A stretch of 64,000 nucleotides of DNA from Prosthecodimorpha hirschii (GCF_001305515.1 NZ_LJYW01000001.1:1348320-1412319), one strand, 5' to 3'; shown: positions 1 to 10,270, numbered from the stretch's first letter. Notes: generated by a model not told the origin, from the letters alone. Numbers and translations: made by a program.

Positions 1-1
1 C

Positions 2-343
2 GAGCAGAAGGAATGGGCCAAGTCGGTGCGCGTGGTCATGCCGACCTTCGCCAGCGGCGGCAGCCATGTGAACATTTCCGGCGCGCTGCTCGCCAAGAAT
101 GCGCCGAACCGCGACGCCGCCCAGAAGCTGATCGAGTTCATGGTCGGCGGCGAGGCGCAGAAGCTCTATGCCGAGCTGAACTTCGAATATCCCGTCGTGG
201 CCGGCGTCGCGCCGACGCCGCTGATCGCCGATCTGGGCAAGCTCGAAGCCGACAAGGCGAGCTTCGCGGAGATCGCCAAGAACCGCACCAAGGCCAGCGA
301 ACTGGTCGACAAGGTCGGCTTCGACGACGGCCCGGGCAGCTGA
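2..343 (+). CDS. Ferric-iron ABC transporter substrate-binding protein (3' end only)
   Basis: Only the last 113 residues are present; the gene begins upstream of the window. The segment reads as the C-terminal lobe of the FutA/FbpA/AfuA class of periplasmic Fe(3+)-binding proteins: a GSHVNISGALLAKNAPN stretch, an EFMVGGEAQKLYAE helix and the NFEYPVVAGV tail are typical of that family. The protein would bind ferric iron in the periplasm and hand it to the inner-membrane permease encoded 111 bp downstream on the same strand. No ATPase gene is visible downstream, so it would have to lie upstream or elsewhere. The family call is firm; the exact ligand (ferric iron versus a chelate) is inferred. 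Confidence 0.85.
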   Translation, partial: EQKEWAKSVRVVMPTFASGGSHVNISGALLAKNAPNRDAAQKLIEFMVGGEAQKLYAELNFEYPVVAGVAPTPLIADLGKLEADKASFAEIAKNRTKASELVDKVGFDDGPGS

Positions 344-454
344 TCCGGCGCATGCGCGCCATTTTCGGGCAGCTCGGCAATGGCCCCGACTGGACTCGGG
401 CCGCGATCCCCGGCAGGACATCGGCATGATGTCCCGCCGGACCGCGATCACCCC

Positions 455-2206
455 ATGAGCCTCGTCAACGACCCGGACCTCAAGACCGGCGCCGATGCCG
501 CGCCCGTCTTCGCCGGCACCGGCCAGGGCCGCACCTGGCGGGTGGCGGTCTGGATCGTGGCCGTGCTCGCCGCGCTGCCGCTCGTGGTCCTCGCCGTCGT
601 CTCGATCTTCCCCGTCGAGGCCGACGAGGGCACCTCGCCCTGGCTGCATCTGATCGGCACGGTGCTGCCCGGCGCGACCTGGACCACCTTCCTGCTGATG
701 GCCGGGATCGGCTGCGTGACGGCCGCGATCGGCGTCACCACCGCCTGGATCGTCGCCACCTGCCGCTTCCCCGGCCGCGGCGTCCTGGAATGGGCGCTGC
801 TGCTGCCGCTGGCGATCCCGACCTATATCGTCGCCTATGCGCATGTCGAAGTGCTCGACTTCACCGGACCGGTGCAGAGCGCGCTGCGCTGGCTGTTCGG
901 CTTCAAGTCCGCCAAGGACTACTGGTTCCCGAACCCGCGCTCCCTGCCGAGCGCGATCTTCGTGATGAGCCTGGTGCTCTACCCCTATGTCTACATGACC
1001 ACCCGGGCGATGTTCGCGCTGCAATCGGCGGCGACGATCGATGTCGCCCGCACGCTCGGCGCCGGTCCCTGGCGGGTCTTCTTCCGCGTCGCGCTGCCGC
1101 TCGCCCGTCCGGCGCTGGCGGTCGGCGTCACGCTGTCGCTGATGGAATGCCTCAACGATATCGGCGCGGTCGAATATCTCGGCGTCAAGACGCTGACCTT
1201 CTCGGTCTACGATACCTGGCTCAATCGCGGCAGCCTGTCGGGCGCCGCGCAGATCGCCTGCCTGATGCTCGCCGTGGTGTTCCTGCTGGTCTGGGCCGAG
1301 CGCCATGCCCGGCGGCACCAGCGCTTCAGCCACGCCGCCTCGCGCAACCGGCCGATGGCCGGCTACCGGCTGACCGGCAGCCATGCGGCCCTGGCCTTTA
1401 CGGCCTGCGCGCTGCCGGTGCTGCTCGGCTTCGTGGTGCCGGTCTCGGTGCTGGTCGACTATGCCTCGCGCCGGCTCGAAGTGCTGACCGATCCGGGCCT
1501 GCTGCGCGCGGCCCGCAACAGTCTCGTCTTCGCCTTCGCGGCGGCCGGGCTCACCGTCGGCATCGGGCTGGTGCTGGCCTATGCGGTCCGCCTCAATCCG
1601 ACCCGCACCGTCCGGGCGCTGGCGCGGGCCAGTTCGGTCGGCTACGCGGTGCCGGGCGCGGTGCTCGCCGTCGGCATCCTGCTGCCGCTGACCTATCTCG
1701 ACAACCGGCTCAACGAAGCGACCGCGCTGATCTTCGGCACCGGTGCCGGGCTGGTGCTGGTCTCCTCGGGCGTCGGCCTGATCTATGCCTATGTGGTCCG
1801 CTTCCTGGCCGTCTCGATCGGCTCGATCGAATCCGGCCTCTCCAAGATCAGCCTGCATCTCGACATGGCCGCGCGCACGCTCGGGCGCACCGCCGAGCAG
1901 AGCCTCGTCGAAATCCACCTGCCGCTGCTCCGGCCGGTGCTGGTCTCGGCCGGCCTGCTGGTCTTCGTCGATGCCATGAAGGAACTGCCGGCGACGCTCT
2001 TGCTGCGTCCCTTCAATGTCGAGACGCTGGCGACCTGGGTCTATGTGCAGGCCTCGCGCGAGGCGATCGGCGATGCCGCCCCGGCCGCGCTCGCCATCGT
2101 GCTGGTCGGCCTGATGCCGCTCCTGGTGCTTTCGCGCATCGGCCGGACCTCGGAACGCCGCGGCGCCCGCTGGCGTGCCGCAGCCGCCGCCGAGAGCAAC
2201 GGCTGA
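455..2206 (+). CDS. Ferric-iron ABC transporter permease, two fused permease domains
   Basis: A 583-residue integral membrane protein with two tandem binding-protein-dependent permease domains, the FbpB/SfuB arrangement. About twelve hydrophobic segments are visible. Each half carries a cytoplasmic EAA-type loop: around residue 197 (VARTLGAGPWRVFFRVALPL) and around residue 472 (AARTLGRTAEQSLVEIHLPL). It should form the channel through which the upstream binding protein delivers iron. The frame is open further upstream to 380, but the translation there is not protein-like, so I place the start at the ATG at 455 (MSLVND). There is no strong ribosome-binding site in front of it, so coupling to the upstream gene is possible. 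Confidence 0.9.
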   Translation: MSLVNDPDLKTGADAAPVFAGTGQGRTWRVAVWIVAVLAALPLVVLAVVSIFPVEADEGTSPWLHLIGTVLPGATWTTFLLMAGIGCVTAAIGVTTAWIVATCRFPGRGVLEWALLLPLAIPTYIVAYAHVEVLDFTGPVQSALRWLFGFKSAKDYWFPNPRSLPSAIFVMSLVLYPYVYMTTRAMFALQSAATIDVARTLGAGPWRVFFRVALPLARPALAVGVTLSLMECLNDIGAVEYLGVKTLTFSVYDTWLNRGSLSGAAQIACLMLAVVFLLVWAERHARRHQRFSHAASRNRPMAGYRLTGSHAALAFTACALPVLLGFVVPVSVLVDYASRRLEVLTDPGLLRAARNSLVFAFAAAGLTVGIGLVLAYAVRLNPTRTVRALARASSVGYAVPGAVLAVGILLPLTYLDNRLNEATALIFGTGAGLVLVSSGVGLIYAYVVRFLAVSIGSIESGLSKISLHLDMAARTLGRTAEQSLVEIHLPLLRPVLVSAGLLVFVDAMKELPATLLLRPFNVETLATWVYVQASREAIGDAAPAALAIVLVGLMPLLVLSRIGRTSERRGARWRAAAAAESNG

Positions 2207-2317
2207 CGCTCCGGGAGATCGGGCGGGATTGGAACCGCCGCCCCCGTCCGCCGCTTCGTCACGGATCCGACGGCCGCGCGGCACATTCCGACCCGCGCAG
2301 CATCCCCGCCGCGCCCG

Positions 2318-4306
2318 TCACGCCGACGCCAGGCCGGCCCAGGCCGCCGCGACGACAGCTTCCGCCGTGATCCCGAAATGGCGGTAGAGCGCGTCGGCCG
2401 GCCCGGACGCGCCGAAGCCGGTCATGCCGACGAAGCCGCCGGACTCGCCGATCCAGCGTTCCCAGCCGAACTTCACCGCGGCCTCGACCGCGACCCGGAC
2501 CGTGCCCGGGCCGAGCACGGCGGCGCGATCGTCGGCCGGTTGCGCCTCGAACAGCTCCCAGCACGGCATCGAGACGACCGCGGTCGGCACGCCCTCGGCC
2601 TGCAGGGTCTCCCGCGCGGCCAGCGCGATCTGGACCTCCGAGCCGGTCGACAGCAACGTGACGCGGCGCGGGCCGCCCTCGGCCTCGGCAAGCACATAGG
2701 CGCCGCGCCGGCAGCGGTTGTCCGGGCCGCCGTCGCGGCGCAGCATCGGCAGCTGCTGGCGGGCGAAGATCAGCGACACCGGTCCGGTGCGATGATCGAG
2801 CGCGATCTCCCAGCATTCGGCGGTCTCGACCGCGTCGGCCGGGCGCATGACCAGCATATTCGGCAGCGCGCGCAGGCCGGCCAGCATCTCGACCGGCTGG
2901 TGGGTCGGCCCGTTCTTGCCGATGCCGATCGAGTCGTGGCTGAACGCGAACTTGACCGGCAGGCCCATCAGCGCCGCCATGCGCATGGCCGGGCGCTCGT
3001 AATCCGAGAAGGGCAGATAGGTGACGGCGAGCGGGATCACGCCGCCATGCGCGGCGAGCCCGTTGGCGAGCGACCCCATGGCATGTTCGCGGACGCCGCA
3101 ATGGATGTAGCGGCCGGCCCGGTCGGCGGCATCGAAGGCGGCGAGCTGGCGCTTGTGGTTGGTCGGGGCCTCCAGATCGGCGCAGCCGACCATCATCTCC
3201 GGCACGATGTCGTAGAGGAGCGCGGCGACATCGCTCGAGGTCTGGATCGAGAAGGCCGCCTGCCCCTCGTCCGCAAGACGCGCCTTGTGGGCCTGGAGCG
3301 CCGGACGCCACGCCGCCGGCAGGTCGCCCGCCATGGTCCGCTCGAACAGGGCGCGGCGATCGGCGTCGGCACCGGCGAGCCGCGAGGACCAGGCCGCGCG
3401 CGCGGTCCGGCCCGGCTCGGCGGTGGCCCGCCAGGCGGCGGCGATCGCGGTCGGCGTTGCGAAGGCGGCGCCGGTCCAGCCGAAGGTCGCGGCCATGGCG
3501 TCGCGATCGGCCGGGAAGAGCTTGCCGGAATGGCCGCCGCGCTGGCCTTCCAGGCGTGCCACGCCGCGCGCGATGGTCGTCCGGCAGGCGATCATCGAGG
3601 GGCGCGGGTCGGCCTTGGCGAGCACGATCGCGGCATCGATCGCCGCGAGATCGTGGCCGTCGATCTCGACCACGTGCCAGCCGGCGACACGGAAGCGCTC
3701 GGCGACATCCTCGGAGATCGACAGCCGGGTCGCGCCGTCGTCGGTGATGGCGTTGTCGTCCCAGAAGAAGGTCAGCTTGCCGAGCCTCAAATGGCCGGCC
3801 AGTTGGATGACCTCCTGGCCGACGCCCTCCTGCAGGCAGCCGTCGCCGACGAAGGCCCAGGTGCGGTGATCGACCAGATCGGCCCCGAACCGGGCGGCGA
3901 GATGGGCCTCGGCGATCGCCATGCCGAGCGCATTGGCGATGCCCTGGCCGAGCGGGCCGGTGGTCGTCTCGATGCCGGCGGCGGGATCGTATTCCGGATG
4001 TCCGGCGCAATGCGAGCCGAGCTCGCGAAAGCGCTTCACCTCGTCGAGCGATATCTTCGCATAGCCGGTCAGGTTGAGCAGCGCGTAGAGCAGCATCGAG
4101 CCGTGGCCGTTGGAGACCACCACGCGGTCGCGGTCGGGCCAGGTCGGGTCGAGCGGATCGAAGCGCAGGTGCCGGGCGGCGAGCACGGTCGCGATCTCGG
4201 CCATGCCGAGCGGCACGCCCTGATGCCCCTCCCCGGCCGCCAGGATGGCGTCGACGGCCAGAAAGCGGATGGCATGCGCCATCTCCTGCAAGGTTGCGGC
4301 TTCCAT
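2318..4306 (-). CDS. tkt: Transketolase
   Basis: A 662-residue transketolase, the thiamine-diphosphate enzyme that moves two-carbon ketol units in the pentose phosphate and Calvin pathways. N-terminal TPP-binding features are present: GHQG (His28), [10 protein letters not shown] (His68), GDGCLQEG (154-161) with Asn185 of the metal motif. The pyrimidine domain has [12 protein letters not shown], with the conserved Glu, and [17 protein letters not shown]. Length fits the family. The frame is open 111 bp upstream, but the ATG at 4306 is preceded by GGGAGA and starts the recognisable protein (MEAATLQEM). It runs alone, convergent with the iron permease, and no other pentose-phosphate gene is nearby. 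Confidence 0.95.
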   Translation of the reverse strand: MEAATLQEMAHAIRFLAVDAILAAGEGHQGVPLGMAEIATVLAARHLRFDPLDPTWPDRDRVVVSNGHGSMLLYALLNLTGYAKISLDEVKRFRELGSHCAGHPEYDPAAGIETTTGPLGQGIANALGMAIAEAHLAARFGADLVDHRTWAFVGDGCLQEGVGQEVIQLAGHLRLGKLTFFWDDNAITDDGATRLSISEDVAERFRVAGWHVVEIDGHDLAAIDAAIVLAKADPRPSMIACRTTIARGVARLEGQRGGHSGKLFPADRDAMAATFGWTGAAFATPTAIAAAWRATAEPGRTARAAWSSRLAGADADRRALFERTMAGDLPAAWRPALQAHKARLADEGQAAFSIQTSSDVAALLYDIVPEMMVGCADLEAPTNHKRQLAAFDAADRAGRYIHCGVREHAMGSLANGLAAHGGVIPLAVTYLPFSDYERPAMRMAALMGLPVKFAFSHDSIGIGKNGPTHQPVEMLAGLRALPNMLVMRPADAVETAECWEIALDHRTGPVSLIFARQQLPMLRRDGGPDNRCRRGAYVLAEAEGGPRRVTLLSTGSEVQIALAARETLQAEGVPTAVVSMPCWELFEAQPADDRAAVLGPGTVRVAVEAAVKFGWERWIGESGGFVGMTGFGASGPADALYRHFGITAEAVVAAAWAGLASA

Positions 4307-4483
4307 CTCCGGCGTCTCTCCCGATCTCTTCCTTGGTGCCGACGCGCCGCCGAGCCGCCATCGATGCGATGGCGGACCCGCGGCGCCCGGACCGCCATAT
4401 TCCCCGGCCGGGGGCATGGCGGAAAACGCAAAGAATGAAGGTCGAGATGAATTCAGTTCATGTTGAGCGATCGGAGCGGCGGT

Positions 4484-7400
4484 TCACTGCAGGGCGAGCA
4501 GGCTGTCGGCCGGCACATAGCCGAGGCGGCGCCCGTCGCGCGCGATCAGGGACCAGCCGTCGCGACTTTCCATGACCCTGACCTGCAGGCCGGCGGCGAG
4601 CGGCGCGCCGGCCGCCGCACCGGATCGGGCGCCCGGCCCCGGCAGGGCCGCGATCGGGCGCAGCAGGACATGGGTCGGCTTGGCCGGAATCGCCTCGACG
4701 GCAGCCGCAGCCCCCGGCGCCGGGGCCGGGTCTGCCGTCTCGGCGATCGGGCGGCCGATCGCGAAGGGCGCGCCGACGATTCGCATCTGCGGGGTCTGGT
4801 CGCGGCCGAAATGCGCCCGGCTGGTCGCCTGCACGGTCTTGAAGACATAGCTCGACAGCTCGGTCACCAGGATCTCGCCGTCGCCGTCGGCATCCGCCTT
4901 GGCGCGCCCGTCGAGCACCGCATAGGTGAAGATGCCGTGGCCGCGATAGCCCTCGTTGGCGGCCTCCGTCTCGGCCGCCGCCGTGATGATGGTCCGGCCG
5001 GTCGCCTTGATCAGGCGATCCATCGCGGTCGACCGCTCGATGCCGCGCACGGCCATCGAGCCGCTCTCGCAGGCGTCGAACAACAGCACCGACTTCAGCG
5101 CCGGCACCGACGCGAACCAGTCCTGCCACTGCCGGCTCGCAATGCCGCCGGCGGTGACCGAGGCGTCGCCCGCGGCCCCGAAGCCGACCGGCAGGAAGTG
5201 GAACTCGCCATCCTCGGTCTTGCCGTGCCCGGCCAGGAAGAACACGAAGGTGTCCTCGGGCCGGACCTGCGCTGCCAACCCCTTGAAGGCGGCTTCGATG
5301 CCGTCCCGGGTCGCCTGACCGTCGAGGACGGTCACCACATTGACCTCAGAATAGACGTCCCGGCCCGCCGCCGACAGCGCGCGCGTCAGGCCGGTGGCGT
5401 CGGCGACGGCAAAATTCAGCCGGAACCGGCCGACCTCGTAGCGGTCGATGCCGATCGCCAGCACATGCAGCCGCGGCTTCGGCGCGGAGGCCGCGACCGT
5501 GCGCGTCACCGTCACCGCAGCGGCCTCGGAGGCGATCAGGCCGGCGGCATTGTAGGCGATCGCGGTCACGCGGTTCTCGCCCGGCGCGAGCGCGATCCGG
5601 CGGCGCAGTCGCGTCTCGCCCGCGCGGGCGGCCGGGGCCGGATCGCTGCCGACCACCGTGCCGCCGACACGCCATTCGATCCGGCCGATGCCGCCGCCGC
5701 GATCGGTCAGCACGAGCTCAAGCTCGGCCGTGTCGCCGTCGACGGCGCTGCGGTCCGCGCCGGGCACGAAGCCGACCGACGGGGCGGCGCCGGAGTCCGA
5801 GACGCGGTCGAGATCGAGCCGGCGGGCCGCCGCGGCGACCACGCCCTTCGGGTCGCCGGCGAGCGCCGCCTGGACCAGATCCGGCCGGTAGAGCGCGCCC
5901 TGCGCCTGTTCGATCCCGAAGACGTCGAGCCCGCGCACGATCGACAATTGCCGGGCGCCGTCCGCGGAGGCTCCGAAGAAGCCCGCCGGCGTGATCGAGG
6001 CCCATTCCTCGCCGGCCAGTCCGACCAGCGTCGCGAGCGGCCGGCCGTCCGGCAGGCGATAGAGCCGGGTCGAGCCGTCCGCCGACCGGAGCGCCAGGCG
6101 ATCGAAGGCCGGGGAGACGCTGATCTGGCTCTCCACCGTCGCGGCCCCGACCCGGAAGAGGGCCAGTCGCCGCCGGCGCTCCAGGTCCCACAGCACGATG
6201 CCGGCATCGCGACCGGCGAGCAGCGCGGCCAGACGCTTGCCGTCCGGGCTCAGGCGGAAATCGAGCACGGCGGACCCGATGTCGGGGGTGACCGAGGGGA
6301 GTTCCCTGCCGTCGGCGACCGCCCAGAGCCGGATCGTGTCGCGCGAGACCCCGGCCCCGCCGACGGCCACAAGACCGGCCGCCTCGCCATAGCGCACGGA
6401 TCGGAAATCGGAGGCGAGGTCGGTGTGGGTCTGTTTCGCGAAGTCCCAGCGGCGCAGGATCGGGGTGACCGGCGCACTCAAGGACGCACCCTCCAGGTCG
6501 ATCGCGCCGACCATCGCGCTGCCGTTTGCGGCCATGACGCTCACGTCGCCGGTGCGGGCCCGAGCGACCATCAGCTTCCGGCCGATCTCCTGGCCGGTCT
6601 TCGCGTCGTAGAGCGTCCCGAAGGTGTCGTTATAGCCCTGGGTCGAGAAGGTCGGCGCCGACGGCCGGTGGAAGAGCCGGGCGCCATCGGGTGTGAGCGC
6701 GACCAGACCGGCATGCGGCACGGCCAGGATGCGGTGGGTGCCGGCCGGCAGATCGGCCAGGACCACGGGATCCTGCGAGGCCCCCGAACGCGCCAGGGCG
6801 AGCATGCGGCCGTCGCGGGACTCCGAGACCGACGTCACGGCATTGGTGCCGCCGAGCCGGATCGACGCCCGGCGCTCGGCCCGGATCGGATCGGCCGGCC
6901 GGGACGGCATCCTGATCTCGAAGAGGTCGAGCGTGCTTTCGTCCCGGCCGGCATCCTCGACGCGCTGGACCGCCAGCCACCCGCCCGTCCGGCCGAGCTT
7001 GACCGCGGCGACGCGCCCCGCGACGGCGACCTCGCCGGTGGCGCCGCCGGCGCCCTCGAGCACGACCCGGCCCGTCTCGGCGCGCGCGACCAGGTCGCCT
7101 CCGGCGTCGGTCGCCACATCGACGGCCGCCACGCTGGCGGCGAGCCGGCGCCCGGTCGTCAGATCCCAATGCGAGACGCGCCGGCCATCCCGGTCGATCT
7201 GGACGAGGCGGCGCGCGTTCGGCAGCAGCGTGAAGCCGTCGTCGGCCCCGAAGGTCTCGGACAGGGCCTGCCAGGTCGGATCCGCGACATCGACGATGCG
7301 CGGCCTGGATTGCAGCCGCCCGCCGCCCTGCTCGGAATAGACGAGTTCGTTGAGCACCAAGCGCTTGCCGTTCGCCGAGAAGGCGATCGGGAGGCCGAAG

Positions 7401-8479
7401 CCGACCGACGCGCCGTCCGGCGACGAACCGCCGTCGACCGGCATCAGGGCCAGCCGCGCGTCGGACGAGCCCTCGACGGCCTCCGAGATGGCCAGCATGC
7501 GGCCGTCCGCGGACAGCGCCGCCGCGCAGTCGCAGATCCGGCGCAGGATGGGCTGGCCGGACGCGAGGTCCAGGACGATGGATTCGGTCAGTTCGCGACC
7601 GCTCTCGTTCGCCCGGCGGCTGAGCAGCACCCGGCTGCCGTCCTGCGACAGCCCGATGATCCTGGTTTCGGCAAAGGTGCCCAGCCGGTCGTTCTGCCAG
7701 CCGTCCAGACCGACGCCGACGAGGCGGCCGTGTTCGTTCATCGCGACGGCGCGCCGGCCGTCGCCGGACACCAGGATGCTGTAGGCGTTCGATAGGGTGG
7801 ACACCCGCACGCTCCGCCCCGAACCTGTCAGGTCGGTCAGCACCAGTTCGGCATCGCCGGTCGCATGGGCGAAGCTCCCGCCGCCGGGCGCGAAGGCGAC
7901 GACGCTGAGGCCGCCCGGGTCGAAGGGCATGACCGCCGTGCCGGTGGCCGCATCGACGATCGAAAAGCGGGAGGATCCGTCGACGGTCTCGTAGCGGCCG
8001 GCGAGGACGCGTCCGCGCGCGTCGAGGGCCAGTTGCTGCCCGCGCGGGCCGCCCAGGATCCGCACCGGCGGACCCTGCTGCGCGCCGGTCGCGAGATCGA
8101 AGAAGATCACATAGGGATCGCTGCCCCGACCGACCATGGCGCCGCGCTCCGGGCCGGCGAAGTGGATCGAGCGGACCTCCGTCCGGCGGTCGAACAGGCG
8201 GTAGGTGCGGATCAGGCGGCCGCTCTCAGCGTCCCAGAGCTTGGCCTCGGCATCCTCCGAGACGGTCAGAAGGCGGCGGTCGTCGGGCGAGAAGGCCACC
8301 GAACGGATCGGCTGGCGATGCCCGGTCGGCAGGCGGAGTTCGAACGCAGCCTTCGGCGTGGCGATCGGCGCCGGGGTCGGCGCCGGGGCCGTGCGTCCCT
8401 GGGCAAGCATCTCCGGCGTCGTCAGCAGGAGACCGGCCACCATGGCCAGAGCCCCCGAAGCAATCCCGCGCAGCACCAT
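4484..8479 (-). CDS. Secreted WD40 / caspase-like (peptidase C14) / SH3 multidomain protein
   Basis: A 1,331-residue protein. The ATG at 8479 follows a good GGAGGAG site and gives an N-terminal hydrophobic signal (MVLRGIASGALAMVAGLLL), so export is likely. Residues about 50-850 form WD40-type beta-propeller repeats (for example RSVAFSPDDRRLLTVSEDAE and GIVLWDLERR). An Ig-like linker follows, then a caspase-fold domain (about 1000-1220) starting LHVLAIGIDRYE. Its dyad is visible: His1085 in LAGHGK and Cys1137 in LLFDACESGSM. The C-terminus resembles a bacterial SH3 domain (DGWSLIARDGRRLGYVPADS). Bacterial WD40-caspase fusions are known (orthocaspase-like), but substrates are usually unknown. 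It could be a protease or a signalling scaffold. No partner gene is apparent. Confidence 0.8.
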   Translation of the reverse strand: MVLRGIASGALAMVAGLLLTTPEMLAQGRTAPAPTPAPIATPKAAFELRLPTGHRQPIRSVAFSPDDRRLLTVSEDAEAKLWDAESGRLIRTYRLFDRRTEVRSIHFAGPERGAMVGRGSDPYVIFFDLATGAQQGPPVRILGGPRGQQLALDARGRVLAGRYETVDGSSRFSIVDAATGTAVMPFDPGGLSVVAFAPGGGSFAHATGDAELVLTDLTGSGRSVRVSTLSNAYSILVSGDGRRAVAMNEHGRLVGVGLDGWQNDRLGTFAETRIIGLSQDGSRVLLSRRANESGRELTESIVLDLASGQPILRRICDCAAALSADGRMLAISEAVEGSSDARLALMPVDGGSSPDGASVGFGLPIAFSANGKRLVLNELVYSEQGGGRLQSRPRIVDVADPTWQALSETFGADDGFTLLPNARRLVQIDRDGRRVSHWDLTTGRRLAASVAAVDVATDAGGDLVARAETGRVVLEGAGGATGEVAVAGRVAAVKLGRTGGWLAVQRVEDAGRDESTLDLFEIRMPSRPADPIRAERRASIRLGGTNAVTSVSESRDGRMLALARSGASQDPVVLADLPAGTHRILAVPHAGLVALTPDGARLFHRPSAPTFSTQGYNDTFGTLYDAKTGQEIGRKLMVARARTGDVSVMAANGSAMVGAIDLEGASLSAPVTPILRRWDFAKQTHTDLASDFRSVRYGEAAGLVAVGGAGVSRDTIRLWAVADGRELPSVTPDIGSAVLDFRLSPDGKRLAALLAGRDAGIVLWDLERRRRLALFRVGAATVESQISVSPAFDRLALRSADGSTRLYRLPDGRPLATLVGLAGEEWASITPAGFFGASADGARQLSIVRGLDVFGIEQAQGALYRPDLVQAALAGDPKGVVAAAARRLDLDRVSDSGAAPSVGFVPGADRSAVDGDTAELELVLTDRGGGIGRIEWRVGGTVVGSDPAPAARAGETRLRRRIALAPGENRVTAIAYNAAGLIASEAAAVTVTRTVAASAPKPRLHVLAIGIDRYEVGRFRLNFAVADATGLTRALSAAGRDVYSEVNVVTVLDGQATRDGIEAAFKGLAAQVRPEDTFVFFLAGHGKTEDGEFHFLPVGFGAAGDASVTAGGIASRQWQDWFASVPALKSVLLFDACESGSMAVRGIERSTAMDRLIKATGRTIITAAAETEAANEGYRGHGIFTYAVLDGRAKADADGDGEILVTELSSYVFKTVQATSRAHFGRDQTPQMRIVGAPFAIGRPIAETADPAPAPGAAAAVEAIPAKPTHVLLRPIAALPGPGARSGAAAGAPLAAGLQVRVMESRDGWSLIARDGRRLGYVPADSLLALQ

Positions 8480-8632
8480 CCGCTCCTCCGGCCAATCTGA
8501 CAGAAAGGTGACGGCTGGCGTCGGATTGGGCAAGGGGAAGGCGCTGCAGGCCCCGCCAAAGCGATTGGGACCCCGGACCGCCGCGGCTCTCCTCCCCCGG
8601 GCGGGGCGACCCGTGCCGGCCGGCGGCCGGCC

Positions 8633-9097
8633 TCAGAAATCCAGCCGCGCGTTGTCGATCACCTCCTTCATCACAAAAAAGGTGCGCGTCTGGCGCACGC
8701 CCGGCAGCGCGATCAATTGCTCGCCGTGCAGGCGGTTGAAGTCGGCGATGTCGCGGACGCGGATCTTCAGGAAGAAGTCGAAATCGCCGGCGACCAGGTG
8801 GCAGTCGAGCACGAAGGGCAGTTGCCGGATGGCCAGCTCGAAGGCGCCGAAACTCTCCGGCGTCGAGCGGTCCAGTTCGACGCCGACCATTACCAGCGTG
8901 CCGCGATCGACCTTGTCGGCGGCGATCTCGGCGCGCACGGAGCGGATGTAGCCCTCCTCGAACAGCCGCCGCGTGCGCCGGTGGCAGGTCGCCGCGCTGA
9001 CATGCACGAGATCCGCCAGTTCGGCATTGCTGATCCGGCCATCCTCTTGCAGATGCTGGAGAATCCGGCGATCGATGCGATCGAGGACATCGGGCAT
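8633..9097 (-). CDS. acdR: Lrp/AsnC-family transcriptional regulator, probable AcdR
   Basis: A 154-residue Lrp/AsnC regulator. The N-terminal helix-turn-helix spans about residues 5-60 (DRIDRRILQHLQEDGRISNAE to the CHRRTRRLFEEGYI recognition region), followed by the RAM effector-binding domain (VDRGTLVMVGVEL, DFDFFLKIRV, PGVRQTRTFFVMK). It lies back to back with an ACC deaminase gene, 153 bp apart. That arrangement is well known for acdR/acdS, where the Lrp-type regulator activates acdS in response to ACC. The specific name rests on this neighbourhood; sequence alone only gives Lrp/AsnC. It probably also controls itself from the shared intergenic region. Confidence 0.85.
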   Translation of the reverse strand: MPDVLDRIDRRILQHLQEDGRISNAELADLVHVSAATCHRRTRRLFEEGYIRSVRAEIAADKVDRGTLVMVGVELDRSTPESFGAFELAIRQLPFVLDCHLVAGDFDFFLKIRVRDIADFNRLHGEQLIALPGVRQTRTFFVMKEVIDNARLDF

Positions 9098-9188
9098 GAA
9101 AGACTCTTCCGAAATGAGGCGCTTATTGATCTCTTTCTCTCATGAATGTGCGAAATCGTGCAAGTAACTCCCGTTCATGGCCATAACT

Positions 9189-9207
9189 TTGAGAGGACGT
9201 TTCTCAA
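9189..9207. promoter_or_regulatory. Inverted repeat in the acdR-acdS intergenic region, candidate regulator site
   Basis: TTGAGA, 7-base spacer, TCTCAA: a perfect 6-bp dyad 43 bases upstream of the acdS start. Lrp-type regulators bind imperfect dyads of this size, so this is a candidate AcdR operator. It does not closely match the E. coli Lrp consensus, and no footprinting information exists here. The intergenic region is noticeably AT-richer than the flanking genes, as expected for a control region. Confidence 0.4.
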
Positions 9208-9250
9208 GCGAATTGCTAGGGTTCGGCCGTCCTTCCTGCTGGAGCCCGCC

Positions 9251-10270
9251 ATGCTGCGCCTCGACCGCTTCGAGAAATATCCCCTCACCTTCGGCCCGAC
9301 CCCGATCGAGCATCTGCCGCGCCTGACCGCGGCGCTCGGCGGCAAGGTGCAGATCTACGCCAAGCGCGACGACTGCAATTCGGGCCTCGCCATGGGCGGC
9401 AACAAGCTGCGCAAGCTCGAATATATCGTCCCGGACGCGATCGCCGAGGGCGCCGACACGCTGGTCTCGATCGGCGGCGTGCAGTCGAACCACACCCGCA
9501 TGGTCGCCGCGACCGCCGCCAAGATCGGCATGAAATGCGTCGTCATCCAGGAAAGCTGGGTGCCGCACGAGGACGCCGTCTATGACCGCGTCGGCAACAT
9601 CCTGATGACCCGCCTGATGGGCGCCGACAGCCGGATCGTCGAGGACGGCTTCGACATCGGCATCCGCAAGAGCTGGGAAAACGCGATCCAGTCGGTCAAG
9701 GATGCGGGCGGCAAGCCCTACGGCATCCCGGCCGGCGCCTCGGTGCACAAATATGGCGGCCTCGGCTATGTCGGCTTCGCCGAAGAGGTGCGCCGCCAGG
9801 AGGCCGAGCTCGGCTTCAAGTTCGACTACATCATCGTCTGCGTGGTCACCGGCTCGACCCAGGCCGGCATGATCGTCGGCTTCGCGGCCGACGACCGCGC
9901 CGACCGCGTCATCGGCATCGACGCCTCCGGAACGCCGGCCCAGACCCGCAGCCAGGTGCGCCAGATCGTCGACCAGACCGCCGACCTGGTCGACCTCGGC
10001 CGGGCCGTGCGCGACGACGAGATCGTCATCCTGGAGGACTATGCCTATCCGGCCTATGGCGTCCCCTCGAAGGAGACCAACGAGGCCATCCGTCTCGCCG
10101 CCCGCACCGAGGCGATGATCACGGACCCGGTCTACGAGGGCAAGTCGATGCAGGGCATGATCGACCTCGTGCACAAGGGCTATTTCCCGGAAGGCTCGCG
10201 CGTTCTCTACGCCCATCTCGGCGGCGCGCCGGCGCTCAACGGCTACGCCTACACCTATCGTAACGGCTGA
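9251..10270 (+). CDS. acdS: 1-aminocyclopropane-1-carboxylate (ACC) deaminase
   Basis: A 339-residue PLP enzyme of the tryptophan-synthase-beta fold that cleaves ACC, the ethylene precursor, to 2-oxobutanoate and ammonia. The ATG at 9251 follows GGAG and gives the expected length. Visible residues match the Pseudomonas enzyme with an offset of one: PLP lysine Lys52 ([10 protein letters not shown]), Ser79 (QSNHTR), Tyr269 and Tyr295. The two residues used to separate true ACC deaminases from D-cysteine desulfhydrases are both of the deaminase type: Glu296 (VYEGKSM) and Leu323 (AHLGG). The divergent Lrp-type regulator supports this. The trait suggests plant association or growth on plant-derived ACC. 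Confidence 0.95.
   Translation: MLRLDRFEKYPLTFGPTPIEHLPRLTAALGGKVQIYAKRDDCNSGLAMGGNKLRKLEYIVPDAIAEGADTLVSIGGVQSNHTRMVAATAAKIGMKCVVIQESWVPHEDAVYDRVGNILMTRLMGADSRIVEDGFDIGIRKSWENAIQSVKDAGGKPYGIPAGASVHKYGGLGYVGFAEEVRRQEAELGFKFDYIIVCVVTGSTQAGMIVGFAADDRADRVIGIDASGTPAQTRSQVRQIVDQTADLVDLGRAVRDDEIVILEDYAYPAYGVPSKETNEAIRLAARTEAMITDPVYEGKSMQGMIDLVHKGYFPEGSRVLYAHLGGAPALNGYAYTYRNG

Noticed and set aside
2259-4438. Long open frames antisense and frame-shifted over the transketolase gene (up to 700 codons)
   Set aside because: Translations are Arg/Gly/Ala-rich with no family features; this is the usual effect of about 70 % GC on the non-coding frames. The same applies to long shadows over most large genes here, such as 4460-7795, 11055-13841 and 33270-38042.
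9251-10270. D-cysteine desulfhydrase instead of ACC deaminase
   Set aside because: The two discriminating positions are Glu296 and Leu323, the ACC-deaminase type, and the divergent Lrp-type regulator fits acdR.
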